Positions 7,858-16,821 of a DNA stretch of 64,000 bases are shown here, piece by piece (the stretch's first letter is position 1; each line of letters starts with the position of its first letter). Source of the stretch: Streptomyces sp. NBC_01471 (lineage in GTDB: Bacteria > Actinomycetota > Actinomycetes > Streptomycetales > Streptomycetaceae); contig NZ_CP109450.1 in the NCBI RefSeq assembly GCF_041438865.1, positions 1,240,001-1,304,000 of the forward strand. Reading direction: 5' to 3'. A model generated the notes under the pieces. It saw nothing but the letters and a program-made list of their open reading frames with translations. It was not told where the DNA came from and made no database searches. The position numbers and the translations under genes are program-made.

Positions 7858-8694
7858 ATGACCAACGGGGAGAAACCCCAAACTAACCGCGTGATCGACA
7901 CCAGCCGGGCCAGTGCAGCGCGCATGTACGACTGGCTCTTAGGGGGGACGGAAAACTACGAAGTCGACCGGACCGCTTGCGGTGAACTCCTGACGATCGC
8001 ACCGAGCACCCAGCAGCTCGCGCGCAACAACCGGGCCTTCCTCCGCCGCGTCGTTCGGTTCCTCGCCGCGGAAAAAGGGATCGCCCAGTTCCTGGACCAC
8101 GGGAGCGGCCTGCCCACGCAGGACAACGTTCACCAGGTGGCCCAGCACATCGCCCCCGGCACCAAGGTCGTCTACGTCGACAACGACCCGATGGTCCTCG
8201 CCCACGCTCGGACACACCTTGATGACAACGTGAACACGATGGTCGTCGACTACGACATGCGGCTCACAAAAGACATCAGGAGCGCTACCAGCGAATTTCT
8301 CGACTGGAGCGAACCCATCGCGGCGCTGTTCGTCTCCGTCCTGCACTGCTTGCCCGATGCGGACGATGAGACCGACCCGGCGGCCCTGATAAGAGCCGTC
8401 TCCGAACAGCTCGCTCCCGGCAGTTACGTGGTCATCTGCCAGCTGGTCAGCGACGACCCCGACGTACGCGACGGCGTTACTCGCCTGATGGACGGCGCCA
8501 CCGGAGGCAAATGGGGCCGCGTGCGCCAACCGCACGAAGTGGCTCGCTACTTCGATTCTCTGGACATTGAAGAGCCCCCCGGCCTGGTCGACGTAATCGA
8601 TTGGCTTCCCGACTCACCGTCTCCGCCCCCAGGCATGCGCCCGGAGGACTGGGTCGAATGGGGTGGGGTCGGCCGCGTCCGCACCCAAAGGTGA
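7858..8694 (+). CDS. SAM-dependent methyltransferase, DUF574/Methyltransf_19 family, 278 aa
   Basis: The family signature DTSRASAARMYDWLLGG is followed by a Rossmann methyltransferase core: FLDHGSGLPTQDNVHQVA as the SAM loop and VVYVDNDPMVLAHAR as the acidic ribose-binding strand. This family is greatly expanded in streptomycetes; substrates are unknown. The codon for Leu28 (7939-7941) is TTA, so translation should depend on the bldA tRNA. It is convergent with an XRE-DUF5753 regulator and close to a DUF397 gene, partners that commonly co-occur with this family. Confidence 0.88.
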   Translation: MTNGEKPQTNRVIDTSRASAARMYDWLLGGTENYEVDRTACGELLTIAPSTQQLARNNRAFLRRVVRFLAAEKGIAQFLDHGSGLPTQDNVHQVAQHIAPGTKVVYVDNDPMVLAHARTHLDDNVNTMVVDYDMRLTKDIRSATSEFLDWSEPIAALFVSVLHCLPDADDETDPAALIRAVSEQLAPGSYVVICQLVSDDPDVRDGVTRLMDGATGGKWGRVRQPHEVARYFDSLDIEEPPGLVDVIDWLPDSPSPPPGMRPEDWVEWGGVGRVRTQR

Positions 8695-8732
8695 CACCGG
8701 CGCCAGAGGAGCAGCTGCGCGGGGCCCAACGC

Positions 8733-9650
8733 CTAGCACGGCTGCTCCTCCTCCGCGGCGATCCGCTCCCAGTAGTCGATGGCGCGTTCCAAGGCCACCA
8801 CACTGTCCTCACGGGTGTATACGTTCTCGCGGATGTTGGTGAGCTGACTTCGCGTGCGGTCGAGTTCTGCCCTCTGGGTGATGTAGTTGGCGCTGTTCGC
8901 ATGCTCGACGTACGCCAGCTCCTGATGCTCACCATCGAGGAACGACAGGTGAAAAATGGGAGCGGGCAACGCAATGACCTGCTTCGGCAGAATGCGTACG
9001 GTCACCTTGTCGGCCGCGGCTGCATCGCGGAGGTATCGCATCTGCTCCGCCATCATGCGGCCTGGCCCGAATCCCTCGTACAGAACCCTCTCGTAGATGA
9101 GTGCTGCCAGACTTGGCCCATCACCGCCGAGCCTCAGCTGCCGCTCCATCCGAAGGAGAACGAGAAGCTCAATGTCTCTTTCGGAGCGGTCGACCTCTAT
9201 GAGGCGGACCAGCGCACGTGCATACTCCTCGGTCTGCAAGAGCCCTGGTACGACGCGAGGTTCGTAGACCGTGATCCGGGAGGCAGACCGCTCTAGACCG
9301 ATGAGGCGCTTGAAGTAGGCCGGCGTGACATCGCTGAACCGCTGGATCAGGTCCTCGTTCCCGACCTGCTGGTGCAACTGATCGAGGTGGGCCCGCTCCT
9401 CGCGCGAGACACCGTAGAACATGGCAAGGTCGTTCAGATCACGGTACTTGACGGGGTTCTGCCCCCGCTCCAGGCGACTGATCTTCGATGTGCTGGCGCG
9501 GATAACCCGGGCCGCGTCGGCCAGCGTATAGCCTCGCCGTTCACGGGAACGGCGGAGCTCGGCTCCCAGCATCCGGCCACTGAGACTGTCGCCCGAATCC
9601 TGCATGGAAACCACGGGACCATCCGGCCGAGAATTGTGGGCGGCGGGCAT
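8733..9650 (-). CDS. XRE-family regulator with DUF5753 domain, 305 aa
   Basis: The N-terminal HTH is RRSRERRGYTLADAARVIRA followed by STSKISRLERGQ. The long C-terminal region has the DUF5753 landmarks: a conserved stretch reading VYEPRVVPGLLQTEEYARAL, then ERQ, and a late LSFLDGEHQELAYVEHANSA. These proteins are the BldB/WhiJ-associated regulators typical of Streptomyces and usually pair with small DUF397 proteins. ATG 9650 has GGAG 8 nt upstream and is preferred to ATG 9605, which has no site. The DUF397 partner lies about 100 bp upstream on the same strand. Confidence 0.88.
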   Translation of the reverse strand: MPAAHNSRPDGPVVSMQDSGDSLSGRMLGAELRRSRERRGYTLADAARVIRASTSKISRLERGQNPVKYRDLNDLAMFYGVSREERAHLDQLHQQVGNEDLIQRFSDVTPAYFKRLIGLERSASRITVYEPRVVPGLLQTEEYARALVRLIEVDRSERDIELLVLLRMERQLRLGGDGPSLAALIYERVLYEGFGPGRMMAEQMRYLRDAAAADKVTVRILPKQVIALPAPIFHLSFLDGEHQELAYVEHANSANYITQRAELDRTRSQLTNIRENVYTREDSVVALERAIDYWERIAAEEEQPC

Positions 9651-9747
9651 GCGAACTCCGAAAAGGGGAGGACAGACGTTCCCCACAGAATGCCGGAGGC
9701 ATGCCCGCCACCACAAACTATGGCCAGCGCATCACGTCTAGTTATCC

Positions 9748-10035
9748 CTAGGTGGCGAGGCGGTCGAACTCGCTCCCCTTAGCACCCGCCAGGAACGCGC
9801 TCCACTCGGCCTCGGTGAACACGAGGGCCGGGCCGGCCGGGTGCCGGGAGTTCCTCACCGCGACGCCACCACTGGGCAGCCCGGCCGCCTCGACGCACTC
9901 ACCCCCTCCGATGCTCGCCCGCGCCTTCTTCCACGTAACGCCCTCAATCTCGGCGGCGGAAACCCCATTCTCTACCACGCCATAACCACCTTCACTGCTC
10001 GCTGAACTGCCGCTCCACGTACCGGGGTTTCCCAT
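9748..10035 (-). CDS. DUF397 domain protein, 95 aa
   Basis: The C-terminal 60 residues match DUF397: WKKARASIGGGECVEAA, then VAVRNSRHPAGPALVFTEAEW, then a terminal LAGAKGSEFD. DUF397 proteins are small partners of XRE-DUF5753 regulators; some pairs behave like toxin-antitoxin or anti-regulator modules. The N-terminal ~33 residues are a Gly/Ser-rich extension. It is same-strand upstream of its partner, consistent with co-transcription. Confidence 0.85.
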   Translation of the reverse strand: MGNPGTWSGSSASSEGGYGVVENGVSAAEIEGVTWKKARASIGGGECVEAAGLPSGGVAVRNSRHPAGPALVFTEAEWSAFLAGAKGSEFDRLAT

Positions 10036-10179
10036 ACGAGAATCCCCTGAGTCGCAGATGCAAGACTAGAGGGTTTCACCCGGGAAGGCATTTCCCCGAA
10101 AGGGTGCAGTTCGATTCCTCTTTTCGAATAAAAGACAAAGCCGTGAAGAGGAGGGTCCGCCACCCGGAGCCCACGCGGT

Positions 10180-10587
10180 CTCCACCGTCAACCGGTTCTC
10201 CTGGATCTCAGCCCAGGCGGCGCGCTCCAGCGCGATCAGGTCATCCGGAATGTCATCAGTCGCCACGCCCGGATCCTGGAGCGCCGGTGCACCGAGCTCC
10301 GCAGACGCGTCGAACAGCTCCGGGACCAGCAGAGAAGCCACCCGCCGCAGCCAGCAGAACAACTGCCCAACGACTCGCCCAGCAGTGTCGTCCGCACCCT
10401 CACCGCCCAGCTCGCCGAACTCAAGCAACGGCACCGCGACGAAGTCCAAGCCCCGCGGCAGACCATCGAAGCGGCCCAGAGCGAGAACCTCGAATTCGGC
10501 GCCGCCTCGGCCCCCGGCACACCGCTCGCCCCGAGACCTCCTGACATCGCTCTCGTGCGGAGTCACGGTCTCAGTGGAGCGCCGTGA
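10180..10587 (+). pseudogene. Relic of a transposon/recombinase-associated coiled-coil protein (DUF6262-like)
   Basis: One plus-strand frame reads RRVEQLRDQQRSHP, then SSVVRTLTAQLAELKQRHRD, then EVQAPRQTIEAAQSENLEFG. This is the helical heptad pattern of the small protein that accompanies Tn554-like tyrosine recombinases. No start codon is present, the upstream HTH half is in a different frame, and no recombinase follows. It is therefore a fragment. Confidence 0.5.
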
Positions 10588-11650
10588 CCGCGTCGCCCCG
10601 GATCCGCTCGATCTCAGCGGCCGGAAACGAGGTTCGCTTACTCTCGGTGAGTAGGCGGCGGCGGAACTCGCCCATGACGACGGCAGTCCGGGCATGCCGG
10701 TCGATGATCGCCGCGATCTCAGGCCGGACCCCCTCGGGCCGTCGGCCAGTCACCCACTCGCGCAGAAACTCCTCGTGTTCCGTGCCGCCACGCAGGCGCT
10801 CGGGCAAGTGGTGGCGGAGGAGATGCCTCGCGGTGTGGCAGTGGTCGTAGGCGAGATGGTTTGAGAGGAACTCGACCTCGACCGCTGACAGTTCGAAGCT
10901 GGAGCTCAGGGCGAGTCCGAAGTCCGCGAAGTAGAGCAGTCGGCCGTCAGTCAGCACATTGGCGAAGTGGGCGTCGAAGTGGACCAGCCCGTGCGAGCTC
11001 ATGAAGGCGGTCCCCCTCGCCAGAGCCTCCTCCACCCACGGATAAGGCGAGCCCTCCTCGCTCTCCAGTACACCTTCCCGGCGGTTGTCCAGCCACGTGG
11101 CGAGCGTCTGCGGCACGTGTTCCAGGAAGAGCACCAGGCTGGACGAAGACCGGCCGATGGCCTCCAGCCGCTCGCGCACCGCCGATGAGCCCTCCCAGTG
11201 CGCGACCGCCCCCTCGATGCCCCCGAACTCGTCGGCGAACGCCTCGGGAGGAGAGTCGGGCAGGATGCGCCAGTGGTACATCAGCGGAAAGCCGTCGTAC
11301 TCATTCCCGAGGACCCAGTGAGTCGTCATTGTGTGCACGGCCAGCTCCCGCCAGGCCCCGAACCCCGCTGAGCCCACCCCGTACTGGTAGAACATCGGCA
11401 GCCCGAAGAGATTCGCCGTCGACCGCACGTTCTCCGGTCGCAACTCCAGCTCCGTCAAGGGGACCCGCTTGACGAACACCTTCGTCCCGTCGATGTCCAG
11501 CTCCGCCAACCGGCCCCCGATCCCTGACCCGAGCGGGCTGGCAGCAGCCACGACCTCGCCAAGGCGACGGTCGCTCAGCAGGGACAGGCGCGTGGCCACG
11601 GTCCCATAAGTCGCGAGCCGCCCGGCATACCGCGGGTCTGGGTGCTGCAT
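10571..11650 (-). CDS. Protein-kinase-fold/phosphotransferase-like protein, 359 aa
   Basis: The core has the kinase-fold catalytic motifs SSHGLVHFDAHFANVL (HxDxHxxN, catalytic-loop type) and LLYFADFGLALS (DFG-type metal site). An upstream TKVFVKRVPLTELE resembles the ATP-binding strand with its lysine. This combination suits aminoglycoside-phosphotransferase-like or lanthipeptide-adjacent small kinases; the substrate is unknown. ATG 11650 has GAGGAG 8 nt upstream. The gene lies between mobile-element relics. Its 3' end overlaps the plus-strand relic at 10180-10587 by 17 bp. Confidence 0.7.
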   Translation of the reverse strand: MQHPDPRYAGRLATYGTVATRLSLLSDRRLGEVVAAASPLGSGIGGRLAELDIDGTKVFVKRVPLTELELRPENVRSTANLFGLPMFYQYGVGSAGFGAWRELAVHTMTTHWVLGNEYDGFPLMYHWRILPDSPPEAFADEFGGIEGAVAHWEGSSAVRERLEAIGRSSSSLVLFLEHVPQTLATWLDNRREGVLESEEGSPYPWVEEALARGTAFMSSHGLVHFDAHFANVLTDGRLLYFADFGLALSSSFELSAVEVEFLSNHLAYDHCHTARHLLRHHLPERLRGGTEHEEFLREWVTGRRPEGVRPEIAAIIDRHARTAVVMGEFRRRLLTESKRTSFPAAEIERIRGDAVTALH

Positions 11651-11879
11651 CGTGGACTCCTCGGTGCCCCGAACCTGGGCGTCGGTGATCTCGCGAACCT
11701 GATCGACCATATCCGCCGCGTCCTTCCAGGCAAGTCCTCGAAGCCGCCCAAGAGCGAAGGCCCCCGGCCCTGCCTCGGCCCTCGACCCATCTCCCGCTCC
11801 AGACCCTTTGACGCCGATCTCTTGCGGACGCGACCGCAAGTGCTCTACTTCCGCGAACACCAGCCGTTCACCCCCTTTG

Positions 11880-12091
11880 CCCCAGATACGCTGTTCAACA
11901 TCCGGAACATGAACGCTGCGGTGAACCAAGCTGCGGGCGGACGGCTTCGACGTCCACGACGAGGACGTCGCCCGCCTCTCACCGTTCGTACGGCGGCACA
12001 TCAACATGCACGGCCGGTACTCTTTCCAGCTGCCCGACCTGCTTGGTGGGATGCGGCCCCTGCGCGACAGCACGCCGCCGACGACGAGTGA
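11880..12091 (+). pseudogene. Tn3-family transposase C-terminal relic (1)
   Basis: The fragment NAAVNQ, then LRADGFDVHDEDVARLSPF, then HINMHGRYSFQLPDLLGG is the conserved C-terminus of Tn3-family transposases. A frameshift separates NAAVNQ from LRADGF, and another near 12070 moves the frame before the usual ADDE ending. Nothing of the ~900-residue N-terminal part remains. The relic interrupts the minus-strand gene that begins at 12355. Confidence 0.85.
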
Positions 12092-12096
12092 GTACC

Positions 12097-12355
12097 GCCA
12101 GTTCTCCGTCGCCTCGAACGCGGCGATGAATGCCGCGACCCGGGCCCTCATGTCGGGGGTCGAGCGGAGAGCGGCGGCCAGGGACCGGGCCAGGAAGCGC
12201 GCTGCCTCGGCCTGCTGGCCGGCGAAGGCCCGGACCATCCGCTGGGCGCCCGGGTAGTTGGTGCGCAGGACAAGGGCAGGGGCGGGGAAGCAGGCCGCTG
12301 TGATCACCGCATCGGACCCGGATTCGTGCGCCTCACGTGTGACGGGCCCTCTCAT
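12097..12355 (-). pseudogene. Truncated gene following the ATP-grasp gene
   Basis: ATG 12355 overlaps the stop of the ATP-grasp frame (ATGA), the classic sign of a coupled operon gene. The frame codes sensibly for about 85 residues, including TPDMRARVAAFIAAFEATEN, and then runs into antisense of the Tn3 relic, so its 3' end was lost. The family is not recognised. Confidence 0.55.
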
Positions 12356-13589
12356 CGGCCGGTTCTGGCCGAGCGGCCGGGGACCGGTCCCGGTTCGCCG
12401 TGGTGTGGTTCGACTTCGATGCGGATTTTACGCAGTTGTGCGTCGGCCCGCTCCTCGACCTCGGCAGCTCCAGGCCGGTGACCACGAACGATCCGAGCCG
12501 GTGGCCGTTGGCTCCCGATCGCCGCCCGCCAGCGGACGAACGGCACGTCCGGCCCCGTCGCCGGGAATCCGGAGAGCAAGGTCAGCCGTCCGGCACGCGA
12601 GCTGGTCACGAACCGTACGGTCGCATACCCGTGGGCGGTGGGATCGAGTGCAGCTGCGCGGCCGAGGGCGACGTCGAGGAGAGCCGCCCACACGTCGATG
12701 CCCAGGGCGTGTTGGATCAGGACGCCGATCTGCCCGGCGGCGAGGCGGGCGCCGATCTCGATGACCGTGCACCGCCCGTTCTCGTCGACGATGATCTCGG
12801 TGTGCGAGGCACCGTGCCGGATACCGGCCGTCTGGATGGCCGCCTCCGCCTCCGGGTAGACGGCCGGTGGCAGCGGACGGGGAGGCTGTGACCGGTCTCG
12901 GCTCTCTTTTGGCCGGCGGTCACCTGCTTCCGGGTTACGGCGAGGTGCGTCGTGGTGCCGTCTTGCGTAAGGGACTCGACGCTGTATTCCGTCCCCGCGG
13001 CGTATGCCTGGACCAGGATGTGCGGGTCGCCGCCGCTTTCGTACATGCCGACCGCCGCGCGGGCGGTGTCGGCGGCCGCGCCGGCCGGGCCGGTCACCAC
13101 CGTGACGCCGGCGGAGCCCCCCGCGGACACAGGCTTGACGACGCACGGGAAGCCGACCCGTGGGTCTGCCAGCGTGGCCCGCAGCCCGGCCTCGTCGCGG
13201 ACGAGGACCGAGTACGGGGTGCGTATCCCAGCCATGGTGAACGTCTCGGCCATGGCGGCCTTGTCCCGGGCCGCCCGTGCGGCGGCGGGGTCGTTGCCGG
13301 GCAGCCCCAGTTCGGCGCAGAGGTGCGCGGTGAGGTCGGTCAGGTATTCGTTGACGGTGAGCACGGCGCCGACACCGTGGCGGAGGGAGTACGCGGCGAT
13401 CTCGTCGAGGGCCCGGCCCGGCCGGGCGAAGTCGGTGACGACGCGCCCGGCCAGCAGTCCCTTCGGTTCCGGCCCGTAGCCCGCGTACATCGCGGCGTGG
13501 ACCTGGTACCCGCGGACGGCCGCTGTCGTGGCGAGGAAACCTGCCTCGGGGCCGGCCGCGTCCAGTAACAGCACGCCTGGGAGGGTCAC
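12352..13589 (-). pseudogene. ATP-grasp ligase, frameshifted
   Basis: The first ~235 codons from GTG 13589 read as an ATP-grasp enzyme (FPCVVKPVSAGGSAGVTVV for ATP binding, then GTEYSVESLTQDG). Near 12880 the frame breaks; the continuation in the next frame restores the catalytic end (HTEIIVDENGRCTVIEIGARL, the Mg-binding E-x-NxR-like region). Rejoined, the protein would be about 410 aa, a carboxylate-amine ligase type. The GTG overlaps the stop of the amidinotransferase fragment. The frameshift could be a sequencing error, but both neighbours are also damaged. Confidence 0.8.
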
Positions 13590-13810
13590 GACAGGTAGTC
13601 CTCGAAGCCGCCGGTGCGGTGGGTGTCCAGAGTGAAGAAGCGGAACCCGCCCCCGAACAGGCGTCGGTGCCGGTGCCGTACGGGCACCACGTCGAAGCCC
13701 TCGGTCTCCAGCAGCTTGGCCAGGCCGGTGTACTCCTGGTTGACTTATGCGACGATCGTCACGGTGCCCAACGTTTCCAGCGACCCTCCATGCGAGTTGA
13801 GAGTTGTTGA
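13586..13810 (-). pseudogene. Amidinotransferase C-terminal fragment
   Basis: The minus strand reads LETLGTVTIVA, an in-frame TAA, then VNQEYTGLAKLLETEGFDV followed by RLFGGGFRFFTLDTHRTGG. The last motif is the conserved C-terminus of arginine amidinotransferases (glycine or inosamine-phosphate type). The N-terminal ~85% is absent. Its TGA overlaps the GTG of the ATP-grasp gene, so the order amidinotransferase, ATP-grasp, third gene was an operon, plausibly for a guanidino-containing metabolite (inference). Confidence 0.65.
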
Positions 13811-13855
13811 GCGGCTGAGCCGTACCTGGATCGAACCCTGTCTCCTGGAGTCGAT

Positions 13856-15052
13856 GTGCCCGCCATACCGGTCAGCGATGTAGATCTCTACACCCGGGAG
13901 GCGCGGACCGACCCGTATCCGATCTATGAGGAGCTTCGCGCGCTCGGTCCGGTGGTGCGTCTGTCGCGCCACGACCTGTACGCGATCCCGCGCTATCGAG
14001 ACGTGCGAACGGCCCTCATGGACTGGCGTACCTTCTCATCGGCCCGCGGTGTGTTCGTCGACCCGGCGATGAACGCCCAGCTGGAAGGCATCACGCTGTG
14101 CAGTGATCCACCCGAGCACACCACGATGCGCTCGGTTCTGGGGCGTCCCCTTCGGCAGGACAGGATGCGCGATGTCACGCCCACGATCGAGGCCGAAGCG
14201 GACCGCGTCGTCACGGCATTGGTCGCCCGGGGCCGGTTCGACGCCGTGACGGAACTGGCTGCGCACCTGCCCATGGCCGTCGTCTCCGACCTTGTCGGCA
14301 TCCCCGAGCAGGGGCGCGCCAAGATGTTGGAATGGGCCGCGGCCATGTGGGACATGCAGGGCCCGGCCAACGAGCGCTTCACGAAAGCCGCGCCGGCCGT
14401 CGAAGAGTTCATGGCCTATGTCACGCACGAGGCGGTACCCGGGCGTATCGACCCCGACGGCTGGGCCTCACAGCTGTACCAGGCCGCCGCTCAAGGGGAG
14501 TTGCCGCGCGACAAGTGTCCCGCGATGATGCTCGACTACATCACACCGAGCCTCGACACGACCATCCTCGCAATCAGCAACGCGATAGCTCTCTTCGCCG
14601 AGAACCCTGAACAGTGGGACCTGCTGCGCGCCGACAGATCCCTCATTCCCCACGCGATCAATGAGACGCTGCGCCTGGAATCCCCGGTCCCGCAGTTCAG
14701 CCGGGTCCTGACCGAAGATCACGAAATCGACGAGGTCCTTCTCGCCGCAGGCAGCCGAGTGGCGCTTCTCTACGGCTCGGGCAATCGCGACGAGCGCCAC
14801 TATCAGGATCCCGAGCGTTTCGACATCACCCGTCGCGCCTCGGACCATCTGGCCTTCGGGCGCGGTGAACACGTCTGTATCGGCATGCACTTGGCCCGCC
14901 TGGAGATGGGCGCGCTGCTGGACCGGCTCGCTGACCGTGTGAGCCGGTTCGAGATCGTGACGTCGACCCCGCTCATCAACAACGGCCTGCGCGGCCTTCA
15001 GCACCTTGAAGTCACCGTTCGGACCGGAGAACACGCCGCGACGGCCGGATGA
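13856..15052 (+). CDS. Cytochrome P450, 398 aa
   Basis: A soluble actinobacterial P450 with all landmarks: helix-I region MLDYITPSLDTTILAISNAI, the ExxR pair Glu270/Arg273 in NETLRLE, and the heme loop LAFGRGEHVCIGMHLARLEM with Cys341 as the thiolate ligand. The GTG start is supported by GGAG 5 nt upstream. It needs ferredoxin partners, none of which is adjacent. The alcohol/acid-pair threonine of helix I is present in the TPSLDTT segment. It is divergent from the decayed amidinotransferase/ATP-grasp operon and may be the surviving tailoring gene of that locus. Confidence 0.93.
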   Translation: MPAIPVSDVDLYTREARTDPYPIYEELRALGPVVRLSRHDLYAIPRYRDVRTALMDWRTFSSARGVFVDPAMNAQLEGITLCSDPPEHTTMRSVLGRPLRQDRMRDVTPTIEAEADRVVTALVARGRFDAVTELAAHLPMAVVSDLVGIPEQGRAKMLEWAAAMWDMQGPANERFTKAAPAVEEFMAYVTHEAVPGRIDPDGWASQLYQAAAQGELPRDKCPAMMLDYITPSLDTTILAISNAIALFAENPEQWDLLRADRSLIPHAINETLRLESPVPQFSRVLTEDHEIDEVLLAAGSRVALLYGSGNRDERHYQDPERFDITRRASDHLAFGRGEHVCIGMHLARLEMGALLDRLADRVSRFEIVTSTPLINNGLRGLQHLEVTVRTGEHAATAG

Positions 15053-15183
15053 AGGGCTCTCGGCCGATGCGAGGAGGCCAAGGCTTTGAACTTTCAGCTT
15101 GTCCTACCTTTCAAGCGGGTCGGGCAGAGCAGGTGGGCTCGGATGTTCCTGTCCGGTGTGCGGCGGTGCGTCGTCAGCTGAGC

Positions 15184-15756
15184 TCAGCGGTGGGCGTAGT
15201 GGAACAGGCGCGAGCGGGCGTCCTTCTCGGTTAGCCCCAGGGCGGCCGCGAGGGTCTCGTCCGAGACCGCGTCGGCCTCCACGTAGTGGGCCGCCATTTC
15301 CCCGGCGTCGCGGGTGATTCGCTCCAGAGCGGCCACCGCTTTCAGAGCGGCGAGCGGAGCGTCGGTGACAAGAGCATCAAGCTGTTCCCCGACCTGGTCC
15401 AGCAGGGCGACGAGTCCGGCGGGCAACGGCGTCGACCGCGCCCCGACTTCTTCCATGTGCCGCTGCCAGTCGCTCTCCGGGCCCTGGGTGTCGAAGAGGT
15501 ATGGGCGCCTGCTGTCCACGCTCTCCCAGTCGACCGGGTACCGCTCACCGCCCCGCCAACCGCACGAGCACGATCCCCGCAGATCCGTGGCCCGCGGCGC
15601 ACGGAGCGTCCCGTTATAGATCCACCAGTCGCTGCTCTCGTGCACGGTCGGGCCGCTGCCGGTATCGAAGATCACCGGCTTCGGCTCGCTCCCGTCAGCC
15701 AGCAGCACCCCCGGCCTGCCCTCGTGCGAAGTCCCGAACTCCTCGACCTGCCACAT
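15184..15756 (-). CDS. Streptomyces hypothetical protein, 190 aa
   Basis: A soluble acidic protein. A central CSCGWRGGERYPVDWE looks like a small metal or zinc-knuckle segment, preceded by GTLRAPRATDLRG. The C-terminal ~90 residues are helical, ending with an HTH-like DETLAAALGLTEKDARSRL. ATG 15756 has GGGAG close upstream; an in-frame GTG at 15765 is an alternative. Probably a DNA-associated protein, not further assigned. Confidence 0.65.
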   Translation of the reverse strand: MWQVEEFGTSHEGRPGVLLADGSEPKPVIFDTGSGPTVHESSDWWIYNGTLRAPRATDLRGSCSCGWRGGERYPVDWESVDSRRPYLFDTQGPESDWQRHMEEVGARSTPLPAGLVALLDQVGEQLDALVTDAPLAALKAVAALERITRDAGEMAAHYVEADAVSDETLAAALGLTEKDARSRLFHYAHR

Positions 15757-15988
15757 GACTCCCACACCCTTCTCAAGACCCTGTCTCCCCGCGGGCCGGG
15801 CTGGCCGCGCCAACGATTTCGGGCACTCTCGGAGGAGAGCACCGCCCCGGCCCCGGTATCCAGGTCTGACCATGCCCGAACGGATCAGGTGACGACTTGC
15901 GAATACCCGAACCGGTGAAGAGCAGCGAGGATGGACTACGCGCCCGGCCTCCAGGAAGGTCCGGTTCCACCGACGACTTGGCAGAGGG

Positions 15989-16528
15989 TCACATGGCGAG
16001 AAGTGCCCAGCGTCGGCGGCCGCCGTGCTCCTGGTCGGTATCGACTCCGCATGACACCACGCCCAGCCCCGCGAGCTCATGCAACAGCCCGTCGTCGGTC
16101 GGGGCCTGGCCGTGCTGGTGTGAAAGGACCACGACCAGGGCGTGCTCGTCCTGGTCGGCAAGGTGAATGCTGAGCCTGGTTCCCTCGCCCACCGCGGCAG
16201 TCACCAGGGCGGTCACCACCTGGGCCACAGCCTCTCCGTCGGGCCCGTAGCCCCACTCCCCCAGCTGCCCGGCAACGAGCCGGCAGGCTTTCGCGGGCGC
16301 CCAAGGCTGGGCCTCCAGCGGCCAGTTCGCGCCGCGCCGGTTCGCCATCGTCACCACCGGCCGGCCACGCCCCGCCACCGCGGTCCCGGCGCCGAGCGGC
16401 CCATACGAACGCACAGGATCACGCTGCGGGCGCGGCGGTTCCACCGGCTTCTTCGGCGGCGGCGGGGTCTTCGGCGGGTATGAGGGTGGGGTCGGGCTCT
16501 CGCCGGTGTGCAGCGGTGCAGTCGTCAC
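15989..16528 (-). CDS. GHKL-like ATP-binding protein (anti-sigma-kinase type), 179 aa
   Basis: After a proline-rich N-terminal ~45 residues comes a compact domain: AKACRLVAGQLGEWGYG, then AVAQVVTALVTAAVGEGTRL, then DQDEHALVVVLSHQHG. This order resembles the histidine-kinase-like ATPase fold of RsbW/SpoIIAB-type regulators, although the N-box Asn is replaced (VTALVTAAV rather than xxELVxNA), so ATP binding is uncertain. Such orphan proteins are very common in Streptomyces. It is on the same strand as the gene at 15184. Confidence 0.6.
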   Translation of the reverse strand: MTTAPLHTGESPTPPSYPPKTPPPPKKPVEPPRPQRDPVRSYGPLGAGTAVAGRGRPVVTMANRRGANWPLEAQPWAPAKACRLVAGQLGEWGYGPDGEAVAQVVTALVTAAVGEGTRLSIHLADQDEHALVVVLSHQHGQAPTDDGLLHELAGLGVVSCGVDTDQEHGGRRRWALLAM

Positions 16529-16821
16529 AGCAGCCTCCCCGAGGCAGACACCAGGCCGGAACAGCCCATGAGCCCATCGTAGGGAACAGTGCGTCCGATG
16601 GGTCCTCGCTCGTCAAATGAGGGCTAGCGATCTGCAAGACGACCGTCATCTACGAACTGGGCTTCGAAGCCGATGCGGATTCCGTTCCGCCTTGCTCCGG
16701 GAGCTGGCCCCGGGCCCTGCGGCGGTGCCGACCTGGGCCGTAAATACGACCTATCCACGGACGAGTGATCATCAGGGCGGTACGCCCAACCCGGTCTCCC
16801 CGTAGCCGATATCAACAGTGC

